NCBI RefSeq assembly: GCF_000006405.1 | Contig: NW_003216498.1 | Coordinates: 953,794 to 1,017,793 of the forward strand | Source of the DNA: Perkinsus marinus ATCC 50983 | Lineage: Eukaryota; Perkinsozoa; Perkinsida; Perkinsidae | Length of the DNA stretch: 64,000 nucleotides | Direction of reading: 5' to 3' | Shown here: positions 53,101-64,000 of the stretch, piece by piece | Position numbering within the stretch: the first letter of the stretch is position 1 | Layout of the letters: each line of letters opens with the position of its first letter | Translations under genes and position numbers: made by a program | The notes under the pieces: generated by a model | Database searches by the model: none | Seen by the model: the letters and a program-made list of their open reading frames with translations, nothing else | Told to the model about the DNA's origin: nothing

Positions 53101-55530
53101 AGGCTAAGGAGAAGGCAGCTATGGAAGAACATAAGGGTGATGATGATGAAGAAGAGGATGAGGTAGTAGTAGTAGTAGTAGTGTCTTGACTCTAAGTGGT
53201 TGAAGCCAGTCTAAAGGGACATTGAGGATTGTGGTGGAATGCGGAAATTGGCGTAAATTCACTATACTACTATTCGAACTGGAGACATATTACTACATGT
53301 TATCATAATAATTTTCGAAGTGCGCATGTGCCGTAGTTGGACCCAGGAGCCCAGTGAGTAGTGTCTCTATGTGTATCCGTGCTCAGGACACGGCTCGACT
53401 GAGAGGTGTTGTGGCGTCTAAGTCCGAGTTGGATGAAGTGCGCGACTTCAGCGCTGATGATGGTACTCTTGCTATCGGAACTTATGCCAAGGTAGGTCCT
53501 TTTGACCGTTTCTGATTTGGCATTTTTGTGGTTAACAGCTCGTATTCGAGAATGTACCGGCTGAGTCGGTGGAGGCTTTGAAAGATAGGAAGTGGCCGTT
53601 GATTTTGGGCTCGTTGCTACCGAGTGAAATGAAAATGGGATTCATTCAAATGAGAGTGAGAATTCGCCGTTGATGGGAAATTGGATAGGTCCTTTGATCA
53701 GGTGAAGCGTCATCGTTGGCATCCTAAGATCCTCAAGACTAGAGATGTTCTGCTGTTCTCTGTGGGGTGGAGGAGATTCCAGGGTCTTCCTATCTATGCT
53801 CTCGAGGATCGGAACCATAGTCGTGTTAGGATGCTGAAGTAGGTCTAGGAAGGGCTATACTGCTATGCATCACCTATCCTCATCGTTGTGAGCGTTAATC
53901 CTGGATATTTCGGCAGCTATAGGGAGGAGTAGATTGTAGCATCGAATGAGAGGCGCTCAGGAATGAATCACCGGTTTATATAGTTTTTCTCCCACTTATC
54001 ACACGGGTTTCCGTAAGAGTTTTCGTATTGCCGGCAATACGTGGACTCGTAGTGTCTACTGTGTGGTTGTGTTTCACTCAGCAGCATTGGTTTTAACACT
54101 ACTGATGTTGCCATTATCGTAGGTATACTCCTGAGCACATGCATTGCCTCGCTACTGTGTATGGTCCCAGCATTGCCCCTAATACAGGAGTGTTGGCTAT
54201 TCGTAATTGGAAGGCTGTGCCCAGCTATAGGGTGGCCCTTACAGGCCAGGTGAGCCGGAAGCTAAAGTTTCGAATGTGATTATGGGGAGTAAATTCAGGT
54301 GATGGAGTCCGCTGAGAAGTTCGACATCGTCAAGAAGTTGAAGATGGTCGGTGAACCCACGAAGGTGTTCAAGAACACAGCTTTCATCAAAGGTAAGTCG
54401 CCAAGGACGTTCTGTCACTTTAGTGTGTTCTCAGGCATGTTCAACTCCGATTTGGAGGTAGCCAAGTGCATCGGAGCGAAGATACAGACGGTCTCGGGTA
54501 TTCGTGGTGAAATCAAAAAGGCGCACAAGTCTGGTGGAGACTTCCGCGCGGGTTTTGAGGATAAGATCAAGATGTCCGACTTGGTCATGTTGAAGGCGTG
54601 GGTCAACGTCCCCTTGCCGAAGTTCTACAACCTCATGTTGGACGTGCCGGAGTGGCGCAGGATGAGGACCATCGCGGAGCTACGACGGGCTACTAGTATG
54701 CCTATACCAAACAAGCTGGACTCTAGTTATGGTCAGGGAAAGCAGGAGAGAGTGGATCGCAAGTAAGCGGGAGGTCCCGGGATCGAACCCTGGCGAAGTC
54801 ATTTCGTCAGGTCCACGCCGTTGAATATACCGGATTCCCTCAAAAAGCAGTTGCCCTTCAAGAGCAAGGCTAAGGTAGCTGCTGCTACATTCATCTTCAT
54901 TCTGAATCTCCCATTGGCAGGTCCAAGAAGCAAAGGAGAGGACCAAACTCGACAAGAAGGCTGCCGTTGTTCGTAGTAAAGAGGACAAGGAGGTGAGGAG
55001 GCATCTAATAACCCGTTGCTTTGCTTCAGATTAACTCTTCATAAGCCTTATGTGTTTTGTCAGGTTGCCTCTCTGCTACAGAGACTGTATACTATTCGTC
55101 AGCAGCGTACCAAGCAACGCAGAGAGGTAGGCGTCGGGAGAGTGAGCGAAGGTGTGGTAGGAAAATATGCACATGGTCAACTACACGTGTTGGTGAAACT
55201 AAGAAAATTCTGAGGAAATCTCAGGAAAATTCTCGCTGGTTCCTGTGCTCTTCTACAATTATTGAGGAAAGCGAACATATATTCCAGCACTGGAGCGATG
55301 GGTTCTGAGGTGTTGAATGTAGGCTAATGAGAGGAGGTGGGCGAAGAAGAAGGCGGCCCAGCATGAAGTCGAAGTCATTCGAGAGGACAACGCTAAGGAG
55401 AACCGCAAGAAGAGGTATACCGGAAATAATTTTGTGGCGCGTGACGGAATCGATGCCTTTCAGATATGTTAAGGAAGGCATGCGTCAGGAGCAGCAAAAG
55501 AAACGCATGCGGCTGGACCGAGCTGATTAG
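50120..55530 (+). CDS. BMS1: Ribosome biogenesis GTPase BMS1
   Basis: ATG 50120 (MDGGGSQTAAKAHRKPTSG) starts a gene of about 20 exons ending at TAG 55528-55530. It has a basic leader with NPKAFTFSGG, the P-loop VVQGPPGCGKTTLIRSLVKH, GPITVVSGRNRRLTFIECP, AMIDLAKVADLVLLMVDA, GFEMETFEFINIMQVHGFPR and ILGILTHLDGF. Then come the domain with RYKARFWAELYDGAKMFYLSG, FAPLSWRQNHSYLVAHRWED and HIAGVGDF, long acidic stretches (about 51570-53160), and the conserved C-terminal half: FSVGWRRFQGLPIYALED, FNSDLEVAKCIGAKIQTVSG, IPDSLKKQLPFKSKAK and a Lys/Arg-rich end. BMS1 acts with Rcl1 in small-subunit (SSU processome) assembly in the nucleolus. Two introns hold dispersed repeats, and one 48-nt intron consists largely of tRNA-like sequence. 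Confidence 0.95.
52427..52612 (+). repeat. Dispersed inverted-end repeat, copy 7 (BMS1 intron)
   Basis: CAGTGTTGGAATGATGGTCGC at the left, then AATTCGGGTAGAAGTG, and CATATTTTCCCACACCGC at the right. It fills much of the BMS1 intron after exon LPHEK. Confidence 0.85.
54768..54815 (+). repeat. tRNA-like T-arm sequence forming a BMS1 intron
   Basis: The intron GTAAGCGGGAGGTCCCGGG...TTTCGTCAG contains a variable-loop-like AGGTC and a T-stem/loop CCGGG ATCGAAC CCTGG. Exons on both sides keep frame (VDRK joined to STPLNIPDSL). Confidence 0.6.
55151..55293 (-). repeat. Dispersed inverted-end repeat, copy 8 (BMS1 intron)
   Basis: Left end GGTGTGGTAGGAAAATATGC; right end GCGAACATATATTCCAGCAC. Flanks AGCGAAG and AGCGATG are a near-perfect 7-bp duplication. 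Confidence 0.85.
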
Positions 55531-55689
55531 TAATCCGTTCGAGAGCGGCTTCACAACGTCTATTCTACACGTATTTACCACCGTATCGACTTGAAAGTTT
55601 CTACTAGGATGAGAAGCTGGAGTTGCATTTGAGTTTGAGTTTGCAAGGTCAAAGATGTAGATTTTGTGAAGAGAATTAGCTGATAATAA

Positions 55690-58600
55690 ATGGATGACGG
55701 ATCGTCGCTAGGAAGTGGTGAAAGTGCGGTACTGCCACCGCTGCCTTCTAAGCCTAGAGAAGAGGCAAACCAGCCTACGAAGTCCTCATCAGCAGCGCCA
55801 CTAAAAGGAGAAGGTGAACCGACGGCTCTCGTAGTTACCGTGATTCGACTACAGCAGTTCGCCATCCTATTTTGGGAATCATTTCTGCTATTCAGTCGGT
55901 GAGGCGGTGAACTCTGCTGCTGCTGAAGATGAGGTCATCTTCGTACCGTCTGAGAGCGTTCACGTCATTGACTCTGAACACGCTGATCCCGGGCTGAAAA
56001 CAGGTGAGAAATATTGCTCGTACTTTTCCTCGGTCACTATTGCTCTTTGTCCTCTTTGTGGTTCAGCGATCGCCACTGCAGTGCCCGTGAAGGAGGTATC
56101 AGAGCACGATCGCCTTTTTTACTTGGCACGGACATCCTGCTTCAGAGAGATAATGGGCATGCCTCTATGGACGGAGGATCCACATAAGTAGGCCGCTAGC
56201 ATCGCCGCAGCAACGACAGGGTTCTGTTTAGGATCCTCACGGCTCGAGATGACGAAGGCCACTCGCTGTTGCACTGGGCTGCTCTGGTGGACGACTTTGG
56301 TTTTATCGAGTGAGTTGACGAAGGAGCGGTATGGAGGAGTGCTTGGCTTATCTCAGAGCGTTTTGTAACCTACCAGACTTCGACAGTGTTATCGGTCCGG
56401 ATCCTAAGGCTAGTAACTTACAAACACCCCTCATGTGGGCGATAATAAAGGGCAACCTCAGGAGTATGGCCTCCCTCTACGGTAGAGGCGCCTCTCTGGC
56501 TGCCGTTGATTCCCTCAAGGTAGTATGATAGCTGTTTTCCCTATCCTTTCTGGTGGCCGGTTACGTCCCTTGTGCGCTTGTGTCGCTCCTAGGTTGGGAG
56601 AAATATTAAACCCGTGGTACCGAAAGTTCGGCTCGGTCAGGCTTGCCTCTTCTCACTTTGTTTTTGTCAGGCAAATGGCATCATCTTGGCGTCTCAGCAT
56701 AACCAGCTATTAGCATTACTACTCCTTCATTATTGGTGCCAACAACAGGGCGATATGAGCCCTCTTTTCGACCAGCGTGATCAGCTCGGGTGCTCAGCTG
56801 CTCACTGGGCGGCTTATAAGGTTAGTCTGTCTTCTTGCTTTCCCCTCATAGTAGTCCTCAGGGGTATGTAAATATCCTGCGCTACCTGGACTACTTTGGT
56901 TTGCTACTTGATGAACAGGATAACGAGGGGAAGACGCCTTTGCATAGAGCAGCTATCTCTCAGTGGCCTGAGGTAGGCTGCGTATAGCGCGGTTTATAAC
57001 GTAGTGATTTGAGTCGTCTTGATCAGGCATGTGATTTCCTCATAGGAAAAGGGTGCAATCCTCTTGCCCGAGACAACAATGATGAAACACCTCTAGATAT
57101 CGCGAGGAAGCATGTGAGCTTAACAAGGCCATTCAGAAGTCGAAATGGTGTGGTATTCAGAAAAATAATTTCCTGGCGAATTCTCTATTGAAATCTATCG
57201 TCAAGCATAAGAGTAAGCAGAGACGAGGATACCGACAATTAGAAGAGGCCAACGAACTAACCATCAGAGGGAGTAGCTCGAGCTCCTCTGCCCCTGTAGG
57301 TCTACTTGTATTCCTCCTAGTCATGCGCCGTGCCTCAGGAGGAGGTTGTACAGAACGGTATGGAGGAGGGCCGCCGCTCGCAGGCGCCTACTACTACTGC
57401 TATGGATAGTGAGCTCATCACTAAGGAAGTGAAAGTGCCGTGGTGGATGTCATTACTTGGTGACAAACAGGTGGAGTAGATGCTTCTCGGTGGAGGCTCT
57501 CATCCCTTTACTTTTGGTCAGTCCTTATGGGTATTCCCCGGCTTCTATCTGCTGGTTGCTCTCCTGCTCATCTCGTCCTTCTTCCTGGATATTCGTCCGA
57601 TGGGCTACGACCTGGCCCCAGTGTCGTACATCATTGTGGAGGTAAGTGACTTCGAAAGGTCTTCGTCGCAGTTGTTGGCATCAGATGCTCATACCAGTCT
57701 GCTTGACCATGTTCGCCGTACTAGTCTTCGGTGATCCAGGGAGGCGTCCCAAGCGGACAAGAGGCCATTCTGCGGTGGAGGAGCTCTGTGAAAAGGTAGG
57801 GCCTCGTATTCATTCACAGAGACATTGCACAGGGTGTTTGTATGTACAGAGAGCCCGCCCTTTGTAGTTTTCTATCGCAAAGGAGTTGGAACTCCATACT
57901 AATACCATTCGGAAGCTCTTGTGCAGTGTTGGAATATATGTTCGCTTTCCTCAGCTGAGCTCGGGAGTTTCCTCACTAACTGTGGGAGTTTATACCTATA
58001 TTAGGGTAGAAGTGTACAAAAGAATAATTTCCCAAATTTTCCTTAAATTGTCACCGACACACGTAGTTGGCCATGTGCACATCTTTTCGTACTGCTATTG
58101 TGTTGACCTCAGATCGTTGCTTACGCCTTCCGAAGGGAGAGTTACGAGAGCGTTATGAATCACGATCTGTCAGCGATATCAGGACAGCATGTCGCTAATA
58201 TGGACCCCTCCCGGGTATGCCATACGTGCTGGATCTGGAAAGGACTCCGGACCAAACACTGCCCGGTAAGCTCATGTTTTAATTCATAGACCCCGGCGCT
58301 TCGACGAGGGAGAATTGTGTGTTCTCAGATTTGTGACTGCTGTGTAGATGACTTTGATCATCACTGCACATGGCTGAACAACTGTGTTGGTGGTGGCAAT
58401 CAGCGGTTATTCATAGCCTTCTGTATCGCAGAATTCGTCATACAGTTATTCCACATCATCGTAGCATGGCAATGCCTAGGGAGAATACCCGAGGCCATGA
58501 AGACCGATTACTCAGGTGAGGCAGAAAGCAGGACGTGACGAGCCGCTGTGTGATCGTCCCCTCGGCTCAGGTTGGTGGGGATGGATAAGCTTCGTCGTGG

Positions 58601-59120
58601 GTAGACAGCCACTGTTGCTGATTGTGCTCATAGTGGAGGTTTTGACCCTGCCTTGGGAGGCCTTCATCATCTTCTTCCAGTGTCGAGTTGTTGCTATGAA
58701 TATGTATACCAACGAGATGATCAACTTCCACAGGTTGGGCGGGATTATGTGCTGTGATTCACAGTTCTTAACAACTGTGCTTTCAGATATGGTCACTTTT
58801 GGCGAATGATGGCTACTGGCGGAATGTCCAGTATAGATCCCGAAGAGGGACGCGGTAGAGTTCACAGAGAGTTCAGAAACCCATTCGATAAGGTGAGATC
58901 AATGAGCGTGTTGTGATCACGACGCTGTGCTCGATTCATTGCCAAGTTTTTTTGTGATCAGGGAATCAAGACCAACTGCTTAGACTTCTGGACCGGTCGC
59001 CGCGCGAATAGGCGTCGTGTTGTTGCCATGAGCGATAGTGAAAAGGAAAATCTGACCGAGCGCTGTGCCGCTGGGGAACGAGAGATGGATGAATTCAATG
59101 GCGACCGCCATCACCATTAA
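55690..59120 (+). CDS. Ankyrin-repeat DHHC palmitoyltransferase (HIP14-like)
   Basis: ATG 55690 (MDDGSSLGSGESAVLPP) starts an acidic N-terminal region. Exons then encode about five ankyrin repeats (GHSLLHWAALVDDFGFI, TPLMWAIIKGNLRSMASLYG, LGCSAAHWAAYKG, GKTPLHRAAISQWPE, ETPLDIARKH). Two hydrophobic segments follow (PGFYLLVALLLISSFFLDI and AVLVFGD-type), then the zinc-rich catalytic region VCHTCWIWKGLRTKHCP, CDCCVDDFDHHCTWLNNCVG with the DHHC active-site Cys, two more membrane helices (FIAFCIAEFVIQLFHIIVAW) and a cytosolic tail to TAA 59118-59120. It S-acylates cytosolic Cys residues of client proteins, with the ankyrin repeats choosing them. About 58100-58160 is an intron region. It follows BMS1 by 159 nt on the same strand. 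Confidence 0.9.
57923..58095 (+). repeat. Dispersed inverted-end repeat, copy 9 (DHHC intron)
   Basis: GTGCAGTGTTGGAATATATG and TTCGCTTTCCTCAGCTGAGC at the left; CACATCTTTTCGTACTGC at the right. Flanks TCTTGTG and TATTGTG are a likely 7-bp duplication with one change. Confidence 0.85.
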
Positions 59121-59755
59121 TCGAGTGACAATATCAATGAGATACCGCGGCATGATGGTTGCCCTCAGGGATGCTATTTCACATCTCTAATCACTGCTAC
59201 TTTGTATAAGTTTCGCGCTGTAAACTTCCAATACGGCACCTGCATTTCGCATTGAGTTCGACAAGTTGGCTATTCGATCAGTAATTTCTCTGTGCATAGA
59301 ACGTCAATGAACGAATTGTTGAAAGAACGGAATTCTCACGTTCATTCAACCTCGCATCACATGAAGACATTCATCAATTCAGCGTTCACACACACGTTTC
59401 AGCGGGCTACAATCCTACCAATCTATGGGGATAAAAAATGTATAAATTTACTCGGTAGATCGACTCGATTACAGCGTTGAACGTCATAGTAGAAGTCCAC
59501 ACCGAGTAGGCGAGAAAATATCAAGGAGGGATAGTGTGAAAACCACAATACATCGGCCGATATTCCGATCAGCCAACACCAATGCTATTGTCGATCCAGA
59601 AAGGTTCAAATAAGTCAACCTCTGTCGGTTCAACTTCGCATATTCTCCGTGAATTTGGGCGAAACCGGTCCAGGTACACTCTTACTCCCGCTTATGGTGG
59701 CGCAGTTTGTCCGTCACACTTTCACCCAGAATTTGCTCGGTGCTTTGATCGTCGA
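59121..59755. other. Convergent intergenic region, no gene seen
   Basis: An AT-rich stretch lies between the stops of the DHHC gene and the rhomboid gene, with only short open frames. Confidence 0.45.
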
Positions 59756-62518
59756 TCACGATGAGAGACCTCCCAATTTCTGGAGCATCACACATCGCAT
59801 GCCGTTTCGGTGTGGAGAATGCTTCCCTTGAAGCAACCAGGCTAACCCAAGCCCAGGTTTGGTCGAAATCGGATACTCATACATGGTTGTGAATCGATAC
59901 AATACAAAGCGAGCGACTACCACTTGTGAGGAGTCAGCAAACTGCCACAGTCGGGGACGGGCCTGAAATCTCACCCAGAATGTCTCCTCCCCTCTCCGTG
60001 CCACGCCCCACCATGTTGGCGTGTACAAGCCTATTTTGGCCCCGCACATACCGATGAGCGAAGCGAGGGCCAAACCAGATCCCACCCGGGCAGCATCATA
60101 CCACCTGAATGCGAGAGACAGGAATGAATAGTAGCTCATAATAAGTCTATCCACTCCGATAAGTTGTCGCTCACCTTGGCTTATACTGATCGGGCATGTC
60201 GCTAATCATAGTAGCAGCGAGGAACCCTGCTAAAGCACCGCCTGAAGCCACAGAGACAGTGCCAATCAACCGAGAAGCTTCACGACTGATGATAGTTTTC
60301 TTCAAGACAGAATAATATTTCCCATGCATGTTTGCTACCAACCCAAATGCTGCACTATTTCACAGATGCTGCGTCAATTCAAGCACAACACACTGAGCAT
60401 CGCTGTCGGGTCATCACAGTATAAAATGCGATTTAGGTTCGGAGCGGAAAACGGGAATGCGCTCCATTTCAATGTTGGCACTGGTTGCCGAGTTCCCATA
60501 CACAGCATGGGTCAACTGTCTTTCAGTTAAATCCTCGACATCGAGAAATTTGCGAGGGTTACGGCAGATTAAGAACGTCAGACATACTGAGGAAATTAAT
60601 ACTGTTCTCTCGTACCCAATTTTACCGAAGTGGCCGAACATATCGATATTAGGCTGCATAGTCGACATCACAATGCATCCGACGGTTACGAATGCCACCC
60701 ATACCATAGTGCGGTCACGATGAGGGCCAAGTACGTGCCAGGATAAGAACTGGAAGAGAGAATCATTGTGGCCGGAATTCACCGTGAACAACAGCTCGAC
60801 TTTAATTTAAACCACAATTTTAGCGCCCATTACAAAGGACGGGCACAGAGATCTCACACATGATCATGATGGATGACTCAGAACCTTTACCGAATTCGAA
60901 AGCAACCCCAAAGGGACTCTCACTAAGCAGCTCGTCCTCCATGCCATCTACTACTACTGCGACTTACTATTTCAGCCAACCAAACTCCTACTAAACCGAA
61001 TCCTGCTGTAGACGCACCGACTGCCAACTTGAAGGGATCAACTGCCACCGATATCAAGTTGCCCACCAGCCTGAGACAGGTCCTCCCGACATAGCTCAGG
61101 ACCGGAGATGAGTGTACTGCTACTACCCGCAAAGCATATAGAGACCCATGAATTTCTTAAAGCCAAACTGCCGTTCCATGCCGAACCCCATGCGCAGTTG
61201 AAAAAATATGTTGAACTGAAAGGCAGCGGAAACGCTCATCTTCGATCCTCCGCAAGATCGTCTCACGAAAAGGTGCAGCATGTTAGCATGCAGCCCCATT
61301 GGTGCTAGCAGTCTCCATATACCACCCCTGTCTGAAGTTACCGTAACCCACAGAGTAGCACTGTCTACTTGGCTATGCTAGGTCCCCAACTTGCTCCCAT
61401 CAAGTATAGGGTGCATGTGGCTGGAGCACCATTCTGCTGTCCAACAGCTAAGGAGGAGATGAATTCGAGCACCTTTCATGATACGCTACAGAGCAGCACA
61501 GCAGAAAAACTTCACCTGGAGGCAGGAGACCCGCCATATGAAGCTGCGGGAATCAAAGCCAGGGAATATGAGCTCAGCAAAGGTCTCGTTGTGCATCATT
61601 TGGGGAGGGGCTACATATCGCATTGGCCCTAGTCCTCCCGGTGCCATCGACAAAAACAAGACCTGAAATATCACCACACCCTAGGGACGACAAGGACGCT
61701 ATAGAGTAATCGAGCGCGTCACCAATACTTTCATGTTTAGTATGAGAGCTGTCACAGAGTCACCAGCCAACTAGTCGCTGATGCCATTCATTGGAAATCG
61801 TCAAGGCGTTGATAATTCTCACCTTGGGATTGAGCAGCACTCCCTTAGCAATGACTCCTTTCACTAGTACGCTAGCTGTAGTAGCTGCCAATGCTAGACT
61901 CGTGATGTCTGGGGAGGCGACTGCCTCAGGAGAGTGCACCTCTGCTACCTGACAGCCTGGGATCGAGATGGATCAAATCAACCTTCGCCTACTAAGTCGT
62001 AGAAAAGAGAGGCCAATATTACATCTTCTGGCTCAGGTTCCACCTCGACTGCTACCACACTTTTTCCAAATGACTCGCTCGCCTTCAGCCCACAGTCTGA
62101 AAAAGCACACGCGTCAAAAAGAGTCCAGCAGGCAATGACCATTCACCGAGAAAATCGAGACATGTATCCATTCTAGGCGTTATGGTAACTGCTGGGCTCC
62201 CATTGTACAGCGTAACCGTCCTAACACCTGTCTTTTTACACTCCGTCTGAAAGCCAAGAGGGAGCTCTATGAAAGGCAAGACGATGCTCTACTCTGTGGG
62301 CCATTCTGGTCACCCTTGACCCGATGTGAGAAACCCCGGCTCACTTTTGATTTATCCACGTGCGCGGAGAGATGCTCTTCAGTGGAGATGGTCTCTGGTC
62401 GTGATAGGAAAGTGGACAACATACATGTGATCGGGAAGGCTACTGCTGTAAGGAACGCCAAGTTTGCATAGCGCTTCGTGAGCAACCCCTCTTTGAGGGC
62501 TGCTGAACGGCTATGCAC
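59756..62518 (-). CDS. Rhomboid intramembrane serine protease
   Basis: Minus-strand exons join to a polytopic protein. A first helix (LAFLTAVAFPITCMLSTFL) is followed by soluble exons (VRTVTLYNGSPAVTITPRMD), the ROM-like FPGFDSRSFIWRVSCLQ, then the rhomboid core: GGIWRLLAPMGLHANMLHLF, FQFNIFFQLRMGFGMERQFG, KKFMGLYMLCGR, LAVGASTAGFGLVGVWLAE with the nucleophile Ser in GAS, WVAFVTVGCIVMS, NIDMFGHFGG with the catalytic His, LAGFLAATMISDMPDQYKP and a last exon (RVGSGLALASLIGMCGAKI). The stop is at 59756-59758. The frame at 62518 opens with GTG, so it is an internal exon and the true start lies upstream. Rhomboids cut membrane proteins inside the bilayer; the long N-terminal part resembles parasite ROM proteases. 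Confidence 0.85.
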
Positions 62519-64000
62519 CTGCGGACTTATTCCACTTTAATGAAAGTGATCGAAAATACCATTGATACAGTATATCATTCTGACCCGACTGATTAACCAA
62601 CTACAACATCAAAACACTGCGAGCTTCCGAAACTGGAACGGTAGTTCTAATGTCCTGAAACATATCTAGGTTGGACGAACGATTTTCTCGTGCGCCAACC
62701 TAAAGGGCACCCATAACTCGAGAAGAACGACTCCAATATGATGCTACATAGTAAAGCAAATAGGTACAGCCGCTATCAAAACAGCAGGCAGAACGCCGAT
62801 TCCAATAACTCCTTTGTTCGTCCCAAGCTCCGACTTCATAGGAACTTACTATCCAGCCGGAAGTCCCTGGTTCGATTCCTGGCCAAGGCACCTCTCCCTA
62901 ACCCTTCAACACTCCTATCCTGTGGGCCTTCATTCGTCTCCTGTCCTCGTCGAAATGGCCAATATCTTCAAATTCCTCAGTTACATTACCACCACTGATC
63001 GTGGCGATCACCTACCCCTAAGAATTCACTCAATAGCATTGAAAAAGGTCTCACCTCGGGGCCACCAGGATGGCATTCCACGAAGTCAGTAACGTCATAC
63101 ACAACCAGCACTCATCACTCCTATTGTGCGCTTCTACCTCTGCCTTAGTATATACTCTCGCCGACTTGTTCGCCGTCGTATCATGTGCGTGCTCACGTGC
63201 CGAGGCCAACGGCATGACTCGGATTGGCAGCCGCTACTTGACAAGTGACTTCACCAGATTAGTAACAACCAGCGTTAGAATATATGCTCGCCCTCCCAGC
63301 CGAGCTCCAGAGTTTCTTCGCCAATTATAGGGGTTTGTATACAAATTTGCATAGAAGTGTTCAGAAACCGACAAGAATTACCCAAAAATTTCACATATTG
63401 ACACCAACACATGCAGTTAACTATGTACATGTTTTTCCGCACTGGTAACCACAACCACAAGCGAAAATTCCCCTAGGAAGAGAGCCATCTAGAAAACGAC
63501 TTTTTTCAGCATAAGGAAACTCAACAATAACGCATATGCCTCGTAAAATGCATGCAGCAATAGCACCAATAGTAGACTCATCGCACTAACAATTAATAAC
63601 ATTCTATGATAAAAATCTGTCCATGCTCCACACCGTTTAGACAAGCACTCATTCCATGAGGATACGCCGTTGAACCATGAACACTTCTTAAAAAGTGCAT
63701 TCTAATGCTTTTAGTCACAATAGCGATTCGTGACATTCGTAGCCTCTAGTCCTTCGTCCTTCTGCAGGGCTCTTAGCTGAGCCAAATGCGTTCGCCATAA
63801 ACCGTCAGTACCTAATACATCGATCCCTGCAACGATCCGACGCAGGTTCGATCCCTGGTGATACCATTTATTCTATCTAGGAATCCCATGTTCCCGTAAT
63901 TGACGTGGGATTTCTCATGGTGGAAATCGTCAAAGTCAGGCTGATGATCGAACCACATAATCCACGGCCATCTGAGATGAACCCCGATTCCGTCACCGCG
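62519..64000. other. No gene seen; tRNA-like remnants and one dispersed repeat
   Basis: At 62826-62893 the plus strand reads CTCCGACTTCATA, an intervening 17 nt, CGGAAGTC and CCTGGTTCGATTCCTGG CCAAGGCA, like the 3' two thirds of an intron-bearing tRNA-Met with no D arm. At 63845-63873 a T-arm-like GCAGGTTCGATCCCTGG ends in ACCA. Upstream exons of the rhomboid gene may also lie in 62530-62760. Confidence 0.4.
63268..63445 (+). repeat. Dispersed inverted-end repeat, copy 10
   Basis: ACCAGCGTTAGAATATATGC at the left and GTTTTTCCGCACTGG at the right, with CCAGCCGAGCTCCAGAGTTT inside. Flanks GTAACAA and GTAACCA are a likely 7-bp duplication with one change. Confidence 0.85.

Overview
The window is nuclear DNA of an intron-rich eukaryote. 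Almost every gene is cut by many very short GT-AG introns (about 30-60 nt), exons are often under 100 nt, and genes lie close together on both strands with roughly balanced base composition. Gene content (BMS1, RPS8, RPS14, MetAP2, PUS10, SRPK, Hikeshi, ankyrin-DHHC acyltransferase, rhomboid, many small tandem globin domains) and this gene style suggest an alveolate protist, most likely a Perkinsus-type organism. The lineage is my inference, not shown directly. Two runs of 100 N (24734-24833 and 34875-34974) are assembly gaps.

Layout. 1-8250 (+): the 3' end of a membrane protein; a long gene joining USP7-like ubiquitin-like modules to a Cys-rich, Gln/Pro-rich protein; and an unrecognised multi-exon gene. 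8305-15528 (-): a coiled-coil gene, then a gene of about 30 exons that I reassembled into eight tandem truncated-haemoglobin domains of two alternating types. A tRNA-Thr gene sits inside one of its introns. 15.6-19 kb: a small coiled-coil gene, RPS14, and a small membrane-protein gene. 19.4-21.1 kb (-): a Gag-protease retroelement fragment without reverse transcriptase. 22.6-27.8 kb (+): Hikeshi and two near-identical intronless AIF/FSP1-like flavoprotein genes. 27.8-30.1 kb: no gene seen. 30-39.5 kb (-): PUS10, an unresolved exon cluster, MetAP2, a NAK-like kinase and a conserved coiled-coil protein. 39.8-41.1 kb (+): RPS8 and a small ORF. 42.3-49.6 kb (-): tRNA-Cys, SRPK, channel-like exons, tRNA-Thr(CGU). 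50.1-59.1 kb (+): BMS1 and an ankyrin-DHHC acyltransferase. 59.8-62.5 kb (-): a rhomboid protease. 62.5-64 kb: no gene.

Most recognised genes are housekeeping genes for ribosome production and RNA work (BMS1, RPS8, RPS14, PUS10, tRNAs, SRPK) or for protein maturation and membranes (MetAP2, DHHC, rhomboid, Hikeshi). The two most notable features are the eight-domain globin gene and a family of about 150-200 bp inverted-end repeats. I find ten copies of the repeat, mostly inside introns, and several carry 7-bp target-site duplications, which marks them as a MITE family. Exon boundaries were worked out by eye from splice signals, reading frame and similarity to known families. Gene ends are firm where a stop codon is given; several 5' ends are uncertain.
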